Of a stretch of DNA of 64,000 nucleotides, positions 38,725 through 47,770 are shown piece by piece. Origin of the DNA: Burkholderia sp. WP9 (GTDB taxonomy: Bacteria; Pseudomonadota; Gammaproteobacteria; Burkholderiales; Burkholderiaceae); NCBI RefSeq assembly GCF_900104795.1, contig NZ_FNTG01000001.1:2108001-2172000 (forward strand), written 5' to 3'. Position 1 is the stretch's first letter. Each line of letters starts with the position of its first letter. The notes under the pieces are model-generated. The model had not been told where the DNA came from. It was given only the letters and a program-made list of their open reading frames with translations, and did no database searches. The position numbers were made by a program, and so were the translations under genes.

Positions 38725-40058
38725 AGCGGATGAGCGCCATCGCATAGCGCATGCAACTGCATGCGCGTGTCCTCCCAGCCGCAACGCGTATCGTACGGCT
38801 GACGCAGAAAGCGCTCGATCGCCGCGCGCCGGTCGATGGCCCGGTCCGTCTCCGCGTCGTTACCACGCTGGTACTCACCTATCTGCAGCAATAGTTCGAC
38901 CTCTTCATAGCGCGCGAGCCAGTCGCGCACACGGTTCGCTCGGGCCTGATGCACAGCATCGGCAACGCGCGTCATCAACCGGCTTCGGCTGCGCAGAATA
39001 TCGATGGCGGGATAGTGACCGGCCGCACCGAGTTTCGACGAAAGCTGGATATGCCCGTCCAGCAGCGAGCGCGCTTCCTCGGCGACCGGATCGGACAGGT
39101 CGGCCTCATCCGCGAGCACCGTGTAGAACGCAGTGATGCTGCCCTGCGCCGTCACGCCGGCCGATTCGATCAGGCGCGGCAACTGCGCAAACACGCTGGG
39201 CGGAAAACCGCCTCGCAGCGGCGGTTCGCCGACCGCCAGCCCGAGCTCGCGCAGCGCGCGCGCATAACGCGTGAGCGAGTCGAACAACAACAGCACGTTG
39301 CGTCCGCTCGCGCGCAGCCCTACCGCGACCTGCGCCGCGAGTTCCGCCGCCTTGATCCGTTCGGCGGCGGGACGATCAGACGTCGCGGCGATCACGATAG
39401 TCGACGCGCGCCGCCGCTCGAGGTGGTCGTGGATGAATTCGGCGACTTCGCGCCCGCGTTCGCCGATCAAAGCCACCACGACCGCATCGGTCGATGCGCC
39501 GTTGGCGATCATGCCCATGATCGTGCTCTTGCCCCCGCCGGCAGGCGCGAAGATGCCGGTGCGCTGCCCGACGCCGCAGGTCAGCAATCCGTCGACCGCC
39601 CGCACGCCGGTAGCAAACGGCGTCGTGATGACCGGCCGTTCGAGCGGATTGAGCGTCGCCCCGCTGCTGTCTTGCGCCGCGGCGCTGACGAGCGGCGGCG
39701 GCGCAGAACCACCGTCGAGCGGATTGCCCAGACCGTCGACCACGCGGCCGAGCAACCCTGCTGCGTCGAACGTGCCCCATGCCGAGCCGCAACCTTGCAC
39801 CTCGGTGATATCCGACAGGCCGTTCAAACCGGCAAGCGGCATGACCAATGCGCCATCGTGTGCAAACCCGACCACTTCGCCGTATTGCGCTTCCAGCGTA
39901 TCGGGCCGCACGAGGCGCACCTTTTCGCCGATCCGCAACGACACACCCACCACCCGCGCGATCACGCCGCGCGCTTCGACCACCCGGCCGCGCAACGTCG
40001 GTGCGGACGAGAACACCGGCGTACTTTTCTCCAAAGACGGCATGCCGTTCCCCTTCAT
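38721..40058 (-). CDS. sctN: T3SS ATPase SctN (HrcN)
   Basis: 445 residues, the usual length. Hexameric ATPase that releases substrates from chaperones at the export gate. Walker A is at residues 171-178 (A-P-A-G-G-G-K-S), Walker B in N-V-L-L-L-F-D-S-L-T-R-Y-A; VALIGERGREVAEFIHDHL and GGFPPSVFAQLPRLIES are family-specific. The start ATG overlaps the sctV stop (ATGA). All essential residues appear intact, so this subunit is not degenerate. Confidence 0.96.
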   Translation of the reverse strand: MKGNGMPSLEKSTPVFSSAPTLRGRVVEARGVIARVVGVSLRIGEKVRLVRPDTLEAQYGEVVGFAHDGALVMPLAGLNGLSDITEVQGCGSAWGTFDAAGLLGRVVDGLGNPLDGGSAPPPLVSAAAQDSSGATLNPLERPVITTPFATGVRAVDGLLTCGVGQRTGIFAPAGGGKSTIMGMIANGASTDAVVVALIGERGREVAEFIHDHLERRRASTIVIAATSDRPAAERIKAAELAAQVAVGLRASGRNVLLLFDSLTRYARALRELGLAVGEPPLRGGFPPSVFAQLPRLIESAGVTAQGSITAFYTVLADEADLSDPVAEEARSLLDGHIQLSSKLGAAGHYPAIDILRSRSRLMTRVADAVHQARANRVRDWLARYEEVELLLQIGEYQRGNDAETDRAIDRRAAIERFLRQPYDTRCGWEDTRMQLHALCDGAHPL

Positions 40059-42133
40059 GCGGCACCCAGCGTCGCGACAGCCTGGACGCGGTAGACGTCG
40101 AGCGGAATCTCTTCGATGGCCAGCACCTCGACGCGCCGGCCGAAGTCCTGCAATAGCCGCGCCAAATGCGGACGCAGAATCGCGTTCGTGACGATCAACG
40201 CGATTCCGTCCAGTTCAGCCATGAAAACCCGCTGCGCACGCTCCAGCTCTTCCACGGAAAGCACGCATTGCGGCTCACCGTCGACACCGCTTCTGATCTG
40301 CGCCTCCAGCTCGGCCTCCCATGAAGGCTCCAGCACCGCCGCGAAAATCGTCCACGAATCGAGGTCGGCGCGGCCGCGCGCGATCTGCGGACCGAGCTGG
40401 ATGCGCGCCTGGCGCACCATCCGGTCAATCGTTCGCTCGCCCGCCGGCACACGCACCACGGCTTCGAGAATCGCGCGCAGATTGCGGATCGCCACGCGTT
40501 GCTGGAGCAATTGCCGCAGCACGCTGGCGAGCTGGACGGTGCTCACAGCCTGCGCCGCCTGACCAACCAGCTCACGAAATTCGATCGACAGCTGGTCGAG
40601 CAAAAAGCGCGTCTCCTGAGTGCCGAGAAAATCAGCCGCGGAGCGCTCGCACACCTCCGCGAGGTGATCGCATAGCGCCTCGTCCACACTCGCCTTGTGG
40701 ATCTCGGGGTCGTCGAGCGCGGCCGCCGTCGCGCTCGGCACCCAGACCGATCTCTCCGCGCGCGGCCGATAGCCCGCAATACCCTCGAACGTGACGCGGT
40801 TCGCGTCGCCGCTCACCAGCATATGCGCGTCGACCAGCGTGCCGCTGGCAAACGGCACGTCCTCGATATCGACGACGTAGCGCTCGGGTTCGAGCCGCGC
40901 ATCGCGCAGCAGCGCGAGGCCGGGAAACGGCACGCCGAGGTCGACCATCAGCTTGCGGCGCAACTGACCGAGCCGTCGGTTCAACGCCTCGGGCCGCAGC
41001 GCATCGAACGCGCTCAGGCCGAGTCGCAAGCGCAGTGCCGCGCTCGTGCCCAACTCGACGTCGTCGAGAATACGCGGCACGTAGTTGCCGCCGTCGCGCG
41101 TCATGCCTGGCATCAGCGCGCGTTGCGAGTTCGTGGCGACCGCGGCGTTACGCATCAGCGTGATGGCGAGCGCAAGCAGCAGGCCGCCGGCGACCATGAA
41201 CTGGACATGCGGAAAACCCGGAATCACCGCTAGCGAAACACACGCGACGCCGGCCATGGCCATGGCTTTCGGATGCTCCGCCAGTTGCCTGTAGATGTCG
41301 CTGCCGAGATGCGCGTCGGCGCCGTCACCGGCACTCACTCTCGTGACAAGAATGCCCGCGGCGACCGAGACGATCAGCGAAGGAATCTGCGACACGAGGC
41401 CGTCGCCGACAGTCAGGATCGTGTACGTGTGCAGCGCGTCGCCGAACGACATGCCGCGCTGCGCGATGCCGACCGCCAGTCCACCGACGATATTCACCAG
41501 CGCAACGACGAGGCCCCCCACCGCATCGCCCTTGACGAATTTCATCGCGCCGTCGAGCGAGCCGTAGAAATAGGTTTCGCGTTCGAGCGACGCGCGCAGA
41601 CGGCTCGCCTGCGCAGCCGAGATCACCCCGTTGCGCATGTCGGCGTCGATACTCATCTGCCGCCCCGGAATGCCGTCGAGCGTGAAGCGCGCCGCCACCT
41701 CCGCCACGCGGTCTGCGCCCTTCGCCACGACAATGAACTGGATCGCCGCCAGCACCACGAAGACCACGAGCCCTACCGCCACATTGCCGCCCACCACCAG
41801 TTCGCCGAACGCGCCGATGATCTGGCCGGCGTGCGCATGGAGCAGGATCATTTTGGTCGAGGCGATCGCCAGCGCGAGACGCAGCAGCGTGGTGATCAGC
41901 AACAGCGACGGAAAGCTCGCGAGGTCCGCGGCCTTCGACACATACAGCGTGGCGCTCAGCATCGTCAGACCGGAGGCGAAGCTCACGCAGATGAACAGAT
42001 CGAGTATGAACGGCGGCACCGGCACGATCAGCAGTGCGAGGACCGCCAGAATGCCCACGCCGACGGCAAGGTCTGCGTGACGCGCAAGAAAAGCCGACAG
42101 ATCGTAGCGGCTGAGAATGGAACGGTTCGACAT
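40055..42133 (-). CDS. sctV: T3SS export gate SctV (HrcV)
   Basis: 692 residues from ATG 42133 (TTG 42145 is possible). The N-terminal half has about eight membrane segments (VGILAVLALLIVPVPPFILDLFI, LLLITTLLRLALAIASTKMIL) and the FHIPEP-type signature region (DGIPGRQMSIDADMRNG). The C-terminal half is the cytosolic domain that forms the nonameric export ring. ATG is 2 bases from the sctU stop codon, so there is no room between the genes for the missing SctU C-domain. Confidence 0.96.
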   Translation of the reverse strand: MSNRSILSRYDLSAFLARHADLAVGVGILAVLALLIVPVPPFILDLFICVSFASGLTMLSATLYVSKAADLASFPSLLLITTLLRLALAIASTKMILLHAHAGQIIGAFGELVVGGNVAVGLVVFVVLAAIQFIVVAKGADRVAEVAARFTLDGIPGRQMSIDADMRNGVISAAQASRLRASLERETYFYGSLDGAMKFVKGDAVGGLVVALVNIVGGLAVGIAQRGMSFGDALHTYTILTVGDGLVSQIPSLIVSVAAGILVTRVSAGDGADAHLGSDIYRQLAEHPKAMAMAGVACVSLAVIPGFPHVQFMVAGGLLLALAITLMRNAAVATNSQRALMPGMTRDGGNYVPRILDDVELGTSAALRLRLGLSAFDALRPEALNRRLGQLRRKLMVDLGVPFPGLALLRDARLEPERYVVDIEDVPFASGTLVDAHMLVSGDANRVTFEGIAGYRPRAERSVWVPSATAAALDDPEIHKASVDEALCDHLAEVCERSAADFLGTQETRFLLDQLSIEFRELVGQAAQAVSTVQLASVLRQLLQQRVAIRNLRAILEAVVRVPAGERTIDRMVRQARIQLGPQIARGRADLDSWTIFAAVLEPSWEAELEAQIRSGVDGEPQCVLSVEELERAQRVFMAELDGIALIVTNAILRPHLARLLQDFGRRVEVLAIEEIPLDVYRVQAVATLGAA

Positions 42134-42134
42134 G

Positions 42135-42875
42135 TTATTGACCAAGCTCCCGATGAAGCGCTCGACGCCGGCTCTTTATGTAGGGGTCGCCTTCGTCGTC
42201 GCGGTATTCGCGTTTGATTTCGTTCTTGTCCATGCGCAGGCCGCGCAGCCACAAGAAGCGCTGGATGAAATAGTCGGCAACGCTGGGCACGATCTGCGAG
42301 GCGGCCATCAAGGCCAGCAGATGCGAGTGCGACATTGCCGTATTGCCGAGATGGACCGGCAACGAAAACGTCCATGCGGGCGCAAGCTGCCGCAGGCAGG
42401 CCTCGATGGCCTCTGCGAACAGAAGCAGCAGGATCATGAACTGGATGATCGTGAGCACGCTGTCCCACACGAGGCGCAGACTGAACATCTGCTTCAATCC
42501 ATTGATCGGGTTCAGCCGCTTGAGGTCGGGCACGACGCGCTTGAATGCCAGCAGGCCGCGCGTTTGCATCAGTTCGGGCACCAGCACCGCGAGTGCGCCG
42601 ACACCCAGCGTCGTCAGCACCGGCGCAATGAAAGCGTAAAGCGCGCCGCCCGTCGACGCGAGCAGATCGCCGAGTTCGCGCGATGCGTCCAGCGTCGTCA
42701 CGTGCACGATCAGGCGGCTGCCGAGTGCGTACAGATGCGGACCTTCGATAAACAGATACAGCCACCAGCACAGGCCACTGAAGGCCACCGTCACATGCGT
42801 GCTCTTCGTGATCTGGCCGTCCATCCGCGCGCGGCGGATCCGCTTGGGAGTTGGCGCTTCGGTCTTGTCGCTCAT
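42135..42875 (-). CDS. sctU: T3SS switch protein SctU (HrcU), lacking the NPTH autoprotease domain
   Basis: 246 residues against about 350 normally. Start MSDKTEAPTPKRIRRARMDG is canonical and the four membrane segments are present (about 28-50, 80-105, 140-160, 175-195). The linker helix is intact to Q-R-F-L-W-L-R-G-L-R-M-D-K-N-E-I-K-R-E-Y and then G-D-P-Y-I-K-S-R-R-R-A-L-H-R-E-L-G-Q-stop. Family members continue for about 100 residues with N-P-T-H, where autocleavage sets substrate switching. sctV starts at once, and no NPTH-coding frame was seen elsewhere in the window. Either the domain was lost or it is encoded elsewhere; a clean end at the linker argues against random decay. Start overlaps the sctT stop (ATGA). 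Confidence 0.92.
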   Translation of the reverse strand: MSDKTEAPTPKRIRRARMDGQITKSTHVTVAFSGLCWWLYLFIEGPHLYALGSRLIVHVTTLDASRELGDLLASTGGALYAFIAPVLTTLGVGALAVLVPELMQTRGLLAFKRVVPDLKRLNPINGLKQMFSLRLVWDSVLTIIQFMILLLLFAEAIEACLRQLAPAWTFSLPVHLGNTAMSHSHLLALMAASQIVPSVADYFIQRFLWLRGLRMDKNEIKREYRDDEGDPYIKSRRRALHRELGQ

Positions 42876-43594
42876 CGCAGATGGATCACATGATCGAAAG
42901 CGACGCGCAACTGCTCGAACAACGCGGGCACGCTGAGCACGGCGGCGAAGGTCAGAACCGCGGCTTTCACGGTGCGCGCGTTCGCAAACGGATTGAGCCG
43001 CTTCGCATGCCGTGACATGAGCCCGAACGCTACGTCGACAAGCAACAGGAGGCCGAGCAACGGGCTCGCAAGCCGCACGCCTTCGGTCAGCGTGTCGGGC
43101 AGATTGCGCAGCGCCAGTTGCCGGAACACATCGAGCAGGTCGGTGCGCCATTGCCCGGGAGGCCATAGCACCCACGCATCCGTGAAGAAGCCGAACAGCA
43201 GCGGCAAACCCGGACCTGTAAACAGCATCAACGCGGCGAACTGCAGAAACAGTTGTTCGAACAACGCCGCTTCCTGCTGGAAGTGCGGGTCGTACATCGC
43301 AGCGCTCCCATAGCCGCCCTGCTGATCGAGTATCGCGCCGGCGGCGCCGGCGGCATGAAAGATCGTACCGAGCAGCAGGCCGAGCACGGCACCGGTCGCG
43401 ACTTCGACGATCATCGCCAGCAACAGGTTCGGCGGGCAACCGACCTGCTGCGGCAGCATGGCAACGGCGAACATGATCGGCAGGCGCAACTTGGTTCCTA
43501 GCGAGTCGCTCTGGCCGAAGGGAATCATGCGAAGCGCGACGGCCGGCCGGATCGTGCAGAACGCAAAGCCTTCGAGATAAGGGATATATTCCAT
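42872..43594 (-). CDS. sctT: T3SS export apparatus SctT (HrcT)
   Basis: 240 residues from ATG 43594. Polytopic (about six segments) with ALRMIPFGQSDSLGTKLRLPIM, GAAGAILDQQGGYGSAAMYDP and a C-terminal F-G-L-M-S-R-H-A-K-R-L-N-P-F typical of SctT/FliR. Forms the periplasm-facing cap of the SctRST export complex. It overlaps the next gene sctU by 4 bases and follows sctS by 2 bases. Confidence 0.95.
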   Translation of the reverse strand: MEYIPYLEGFAFCTIRPAVALRMIPFGQSDSLGTKLRLPIMFAVAMLPQQVGCPPNLLLAMIVEVATGAVLGLLLGTIFHAAGAAGAILDQQGGYGSAAMYDPHFQQEAALFEQLFLQFAALMLFTGPGLPLLFGFFTDAWVLWPPGQWRTDLLDVFRQLALRNLPDTLTEGVRLASPLLGLLLLVDVAFGLMSRHAKRLNPFANARTVKAAVLTFAAVLSVPALFEQLRVAFDHVIHLR

Positions 43595-43596
43595 GC

Positions 43597-43872
43597 TCAA
43601 TGCAAGCGCCCTGCCGCGATATAGGTGAACACGTGCGCGAGGAAGCGCGTGAGTTCGCGGTTCGCCCATGGCGCGGTGACGATCAGCACGAAGCCGACGC
43701 AGATGATCTTCGCGCCATAGGGCAGGCTCTGGTCCTGGATCTGCGTGATCGACTGCAATAGCCCGAGCAGCAGGCCGATAACGGTAGCCACGGCGAGCGC
43801 GGGCAACGACAACCAGAACACCAGCATCAACGCGTCGCTGGACAAGGTGGGGAGAGACGGCAGGCCGTTCAT
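43597..43872 (-). CDS. sctS: T3SS export apparatus SctS (HrcS)
   Basis: 91 residues, the normal size. Two membrane helices (about 15-38 and 52-75) with LPALAVATVIGLLLGLLQSITQ and I-Q-D-Q-S-L-P-Y-G-A-K-I as in SctS/FliQ. Start ATG 43872 overlaps the sctR stop (ATGA). With SctR and SctT it makes the export gate core. Confidence 0.95.
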   Translation of the reverse strand: MNGLPSLPTLSSDALMLVFWLSLPALAVATVIGLLLGLLQSITQIQDQSLPYGAKIICVGFVLIVTAPWANRELTRFLAHVFTYIAAGRLH

Positions 43873-44513
43873 TTTGCATAGCCGACGATAAGGCTGTGCA
43901 TGAGCTTCGACATACCCGACGCCGACACGAACATGAACAGCTTGAGTGGAATCGACACCGTGGTCGGCGAGAGCATCATCATGCCCATCGCACTCAGCAC
44001 ATTGGCGACCACCAGATCCACCACCAGAAATGCGATGTAGAGCAGGAAGCCCGCCTCGAACCCGCTCGATATCTCGCTGATCATGAATGCCGGAATCAGC
44101 AGCTGCAAATCGGTTTCGCGCGCATCGCGCTCCGGATCGATCCGCTTCGCGGCGCTGACGAGAAACTGCCGCTCGTTGGGCCGCGAGTGCTTCAGCATGA
44201 AGTCGCCAAGCGGACCGCGCACGGCCCGCACGATTTCGACGGGGCGCGGCATGGAAGCCTGGACGCCTTCGCCGGTATCGAGCGAGGCCTCGATCTTCGA
44301 CACCGTCGGCGCCATGACCACCAGCGTCGCCGCGAGGGCGAGGCCGGAGATCACGAGATTGCTCGGCGCCTGCTGCACGCCGAGCGCCGAGCGCAGCAAC
44401 GTCAGCACGATGCTGAATTTCGTGAACGACGTGGTCATCGTGACTGCGATTGGCAAAAGCCCCAGCATGAAAAACAGGAAGATGTTCTGTAGCGGATCGA
44501 ACTGGTCGTTCAT
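43869..44513 (-). CDS. sctR: T3SS export apparatus SctR (HrcR)
   Basis: 214 residues from ATG 44513. Hallmarks LGLLPIAVTMTTSFTKFSIV and VLTLLRSALGVQQAPSNLV in the first half, LIPAFMISEISSGFEAGFLLY and LSAMGMMMLSPTTVSIPLKL in the second are close to the SctR/FliP consensus. ATGA overlap with sctQ. The pore-forming plug methionines (M-G-M-M-M) are present. Confidence 0.96.
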   Translation of the reverse strand: MNDQFDPLQNIFLFFMLGLLPIAVTMTTSFTKFSIVLTLLRSALGVQQAPSNLVISGLALAATLVVMAPTVSKIEASLDTGEGVQASMPRPVEIVRAVRGPLGDFMLKHSRPNERQFLVSAAKRIDPERDARETDLQLLIPAFMISEISSGFEAGFLLYIAFLVVDLVVANVLSAMGMMMLSPTTVSIPLKLFMFVSASGMSKLMHSLIVGYAK

Positions 44514-45481
44514 GCCGGCAGATCCTCCTGCGTGAGCCGTGTGACGCGCACGCCGAGCGCACCTTCGATATCGATCAGTTCGCCGCGCGCAAACGGAATG
44601 CCCTGACATAGCAGGGTGACCTTGCGCTCGCGAGCCGGCAGCCGGAACGCGACGATCGACCCTTCGCGCAAATGCGCCAGTTCGGCCACCGACAACGACA
44701 ACGTGCCGAGCACCGCTTCGAAGGCGAAAGTGATCGAGTCGATCGGCAACAGTTCACTGGTGACTTCGACGGGCGGGGTTTCATCAGTCATGACATGCTC
44801 TATCAAGGTGTACTCCTGAGTAAATTTCAAAAGGATCCGGCATGTTCCAATTCGCAATGGCACACGCAGGTAAGTCGAATGACGGTCGAACAGCAATGCA
44901 TCGCCCACCGCGATCCTGCGCAGCCGCGGCAGCGACAGCCACGGACCGGGCAGGCAAACCGGCAGGCGCACGTACAGGCGGTTGAGCAATGCGTCTCTCG
45001 ACGGCACGGGCGGTATGCGCAGTCGCAGCCAGGCATCGACCGCCGTGCTGCGTACTGAGAAATGGGCAGCACGGCCGCTCGCCGTATGGGTGACGGCAAG
45101 GCCGTATGCGCCCTGCTCTGGCACGGCGTCGAACGCAACACTGGTCAGGTCGATCGTGAAACCGAACAGACCTTCGAGCGCGCACAGCCAGTCATTCAAC
45201 GCGTCGGCGACATGCATGAGCGCAGCCTCGCCGCGTGCGTCGATCACCGACGGCGCGAGTTCCGGCAGCAGCGCGCCGGCGTCGCACCCGGCGCTGAACG
45301 GCGCCTGGCCCGCGAAACCGGACACCCGCAGCGGATAGGACGCGCGGCACGGCTCGAATTGCAGCGTGAAGCGCCGCGTGCCCACCGACACCGCGTGTGG
45401 ACTGCCGAAGTGGCGAATCGCCAGGTTGGTGCGCTCGGCGTCCGCGAGCGTGACCGTTTCCATGTCGTGCCAGAGCGTCAC
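44510..45481 (-). CDS. sctQ: T3SS C-ring protein SctQ (HrcQ)
   Basis: 323 residues from GTG 45481, which overlaps the sctL stop as GTGA; ATG 45463 is the alternative. The C-terminal 70 residues form a SpoA domain (PVEVTSELLPIDSITFAFE ... LGTLSLSVAELAHLREGSIV ... GELIDIEGALGVRVTRL). The N-terminal 240 residues are variable as usual. Single-gene form, unlike the split HrcQa/HrcQb of Pseudomonas syringae. Builds the cytoplasmic sorting platform. Confidence 0.9.
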   Translation of the reverse strand: MTLWHDMETVTLADAERTNLAIRHFGSPHAVSVGTRRFTLQFEPCRASYPLRVSGFAGQAPFSAGCDAGALLPELAPSVIDARGEAALMHVADALNDWLCALEGLFGFTIDLTSVAFDAVPEQGAYGLAVTHTASGRAAHFSVRSTAVDAWLRLRIPPVPSRDALLNRLYVRLPVCLPGPWLSLPRLRRIAVGDALLFDRHSTYLRVPLRIGTCRILLKFTQEYTLIEHVMTDETPPVEVTSELLPIDSITFAFEAVLGTLSLSVAELAHLREGSIVAFRLPARERKVTLLCQGIPFARGELIDIEGALGVRVTRLTQEDLPA

Positions 45482-46356
45482 ACCGCCTCCCGCACGAATG
45501 AACGCCGGACGACACGGACTGAGCGCGGTTTGGGTGGCGATGACGTGGGCGATGTGGGCGATGTCGCTGACGTCGCTGACGTCGCTGATGTCACGGATGT
45601 CTGCGATGTCTGCAATGGCTGCATTGGCGAAGGCGAAGGCAACATCGGCGCTGCCAACGGCGCCGCGAGCACGGCCAACGTCTGTCGCACGCCCTGCTCG
45701 ATCGTGTCGAGCGCCGTACGGCCCGAACCATCGGCGAAGTCATACTCGCGCAGCACCGCCGCCACGCTGTCGCGGATCCCACGCTCCAGCGCCCGCAACT
45801 GCACTTTCAAGCCGGCGTCGATCACGCCGGACTCGGTTTCGACGACGCACGAGCGAGCCGGCAGTCCCGCATCGGCGAGCACGCTGCATAGCGGCGCGCC
45901 GAGGTCCTGCTCGAGGGCGGCGATCAGGCGCACCGCGTCATCGAACTCGGCCGGTGCCACGCGGACCGACACAAGCCGCTGCGACTGCGCGACCGTAATC
46001 GAGCGGCGCAATTGATGCTTCAACGCGGCCGACGGCGGCAGTTCGCCGACAATGTCGCTCACCGCGCCGAGCACGATCTGCGTGAGCCTCTCTTCGAGAC
46101 GATGGGCGGCGAATGCCACCGCGCTCGTGCGTCCGACATGTTCGCGCAGCGCTGCCGCCGTGCCGGCCGCGTGGCCATGACGCCACGCGCGGCGCTTGAG
46201 TTCGCGCACCCGCGTGCCGAGGCGGCGGCGCTCGTGTGCCGCGTCCGCTGCACGGTCGGCATCGACTGCGCGCAGGCCGTCGAGCGACGCCAGTTCATGC
46301 GCGCTCAGATGTCCGTCCGATTCGATGCGCCAGGCACCCAGTCGACATATCAGCAT
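45478..46356 (-). CDS. sctL: T3SS stator SctL (HrpB5/HrcL-like)
   Basis: 292 residues, longer than the usual about 220-240. Start MLICRLGAWRIESDGHLSA, then a long charged helix (about 40-130) and the FliH-like C-domain (about 130-240) where V-S-V-R-V-A-P and A-G-L-P-A-R-S-C-V-V-E-T-E-S-G-V-I-D-A are typical. The extra C-terminal about 45 residues are a Ser/Thr/Ala/Pro low-complexity tail coded by a 9-bp tandem repeat. SctL links SctN to the sorting platform. Overlaps sctK by 7 bases. Confidence 0.88.
   Translation of the reverse strand: MLICRLGAWRIESDGHLSAHELASLDGLRAVDADRAADAAHERRRLGTRVRELKRRAWRHGHAAGTAAALREHVGRTSAVAFAAHRLEERLTQIVLGAVSDIVGELPPSAALKHQLRRSITVAQSQRLVSVRVAPAEFDDAVRLIAALEQDLGAPLCSVLADAGLPARSCVVETESGVIDAGLKVQLRALERGIRDSVAAVLREYDFADGSGRTALDTIEQGVRQTLAVLAAPLAAPMLPSPSPMQPLQTSQTSVTSATSATSATSPTSPTSSPPKPRSVRVVRRSFVREAV
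45551..45622. repeat. 9-bp tandem repeat (8 units) in the sctL tail
   Basis: Consecutive 9-mers on the + strand: GATGTGGGC, GATGTCGCT, GACGTCGCT (twice), GATGTCACG, GATGTCTGC (twice), AATGGCTGC. In-frame for the Thr-Ser-x tripeptides of SctL, so copy number could change by slippage without a frameshift. Confidence 0.85.
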
Positions 46357-46925
46357 GGATGGGCTCCCATCAGACGGCGCGCCTCGGCGACCAGTTCACG
46401 CGCTTCGGCGGAAGATAAATTGCTCACGCGATAACGCGACGCGGTTTCCGACATCTCGCGCGGCAAGCGCAGGCTCCACCAGAATGCATAGCGCGAGTCG
46501 GCGGTGGCTTCGAGCGCGAGTGCGAGGCCGACTGCCGTCATGTCGCGCCGGCTGAATAGCGACGGCGCCGGTTCGACGAGCAGATCGGCAGTCTGCGCAC
46601 GCGGGTGCCGCTGAATCGCACCGAGCAGGCGCGGCGCAATCCCCGCCGCAAAGGCGGCACGAGCCTGCGCGGCGACCACGCGGCGCAGCGAAGGCGCGAA
46701 CGCAAGCGCGGCGACGATCCGGCACAGCCGCGCGCAAGCCGGCCGCGGCCAGATCGGCAGCGCGGGCGGCACGTCGGCCAGCGCCACCTGAACCAGTTGC
46801 GGATAGCTTCCAAACAGAAACGCATGCGCGATGCGCGCGGTACGTTCGTCGCGGATCGGCTTGCCGTGTTCGAGCCAGCTGTGATGCGCCCAATAGGCCG
46901 GCGCACAGGTATAGGCGCGCCTCAT
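46350..46925 (-). CDS. sctK: T3SS SctK-like sorting-platform protein (HrpB4 position)
   Basis: 191 residues from ATG 46925, overlapping the sctJ stop (ATGA). Arg/Ala-rich, mostly helical, no membrane segment. The family has weak sequence conservation; identity is argued from its place between sctJ and sctL, where hrpB4 lies in Ralstonia and Xanthomonas, from similar length, and from the conserved-looking A-Y-W-A-H-H-S-W-L and C-terminal S-R-Y-A-F-W-W-S-L-R-L-P. SctK links the C-ring pods to the ring. Confidence 0.68.
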   Translation of the reverse strand: MRRAYTCAPAYWAHHSWLEHGKPIRDERTARIAHAFLFGSYPQLVQVALADVPPALPIWPRPACARLCRIVAALAFAPSLRRVVAAQARAAFAAGIAPRLLGAIQRHPRAQTADLLVEPAPSLFSRRDMTAVGLALALEATADSRYAFWWSLRLPREMSETASRYRVSNLSSAEARELVAEARRLMGAHPC

Positions 46926-47770
46926 GCCTCGCCTCCGGCGTGCTTGGCGCGCTCCGAACGCGCACTTGTGTCCGACACTTCGGCGCCCTTCTTCGGTTTG
47001 AACCATGTGCGCCTTCCCGAGCGCCACAGCCAGATCGAGCCGCTCATCAGCGCCACCAGCAAGGCCAGCACGCCCAGCATCGCCGTGGCACGCGACGGCG
47101 TATAGCCGGCGCTCTGCGCGCAAGTCGTCGCGGCGACCGCGCCCGCTGCACTGGCGACGCCGTCATCCGCCGCGCAGTCGGCGGGAAAGGTCAGCACCGG
47201 CGTGACCGCGACGAGCGTCAGCGATACGCGTGCCGGCGTCAGCCCTTCGACACCGCCCGCGACCAGCGCGCGAATCCGGTCGCGCATCGGTTCGAGGTTG
47301 TAGTCGCTGCGATAGCGCATCATCACGGAAGCCGACGGCAGTGTGTCCTGCGCCGGATCCATGGGGTCCTTTTCCGGTAGCACGATATGCACGCGCGCCA
47401 GCAGCACGCCGTCCATTTTTTCGAGCGTCTCGGAGATTTCCTGCGAGAGCCCGTACACGTAGCGGACGCGGTCTTCCTCAGGGCTCGAAATGAGCCCCTG
47501 GCGGCTGAACAGTTCACCGAGATTCGGGTGGCCGCCGCGCGGCAGCGCATAAGCGCTCGCCAGTTCGGTGGCGACCACGGCATCGGCGTCGTCGACCGAG
47601 ATGTTCCAGGTGCGGTCCGGGTTGCGCTCCTTGTAGCCATTGATGCCGTGATGGCTCAGCGCGGCGACGATATGGTTCGCCTGGTCCTCGTCCAGGCCTT
47701 CGAAAAGCGAGGTTCTGCAGCCGACGAGGAGAAGCAGCACCGGCAGCAGGATCAGGGCGCGGCGCATCAT
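46922..47770 (-). CDS. sctJ: T3SS inner-membrane ring lipoprotein SctJ (HrcJ)
   Basis: 282 residues. Lipoprotein signal with L-L-L-L-V-G-C (Cys18), then LFEGLDEDQANHIVAALSHHGI and RLPRGGHPNLGEL-type motif (here Y-A-L-P-R-G-G-H-P-N-L-G-E-L-F), ISETLEKMDGVLLARVHIVLP, and a C-terminal membrane segment (about 230-252) with a basic tail. Complete. Overlaps the sctI stop (ATGA). Confidence 0.96.
   Translation of the reverse strand: MMRRALILLPVLLLLVGCRTSLFEGLDEDQANHIVAALSHHGINGYKERNPDRTWNISVDDADAVVATELASAYALPRGGHPNLGELFSRQGLISSPEEDRVRYVYGLSQEISETLEKMDGVLLARVHIVLPEKDPMDPAQDTLPSASVMMRYRSDYNLEPMRDRIRALVAGGVEGLTPARVSLTLVAVTPVLTFPADCAADDGVASAAGAVAATTCAQSAGYTPSRATAMLGVLALLVALMSGSIWLWRSGRRTWFKPKKGAEVSDTSARSERAKHAGGEA

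Noticed and set aside
42135..42145. SctU C-domain in another frame after the stop
   Set aside because: The following sequence is fully used by sctV; no N-P-T-H coding was found in adjacent frames or in other proteins of the window.
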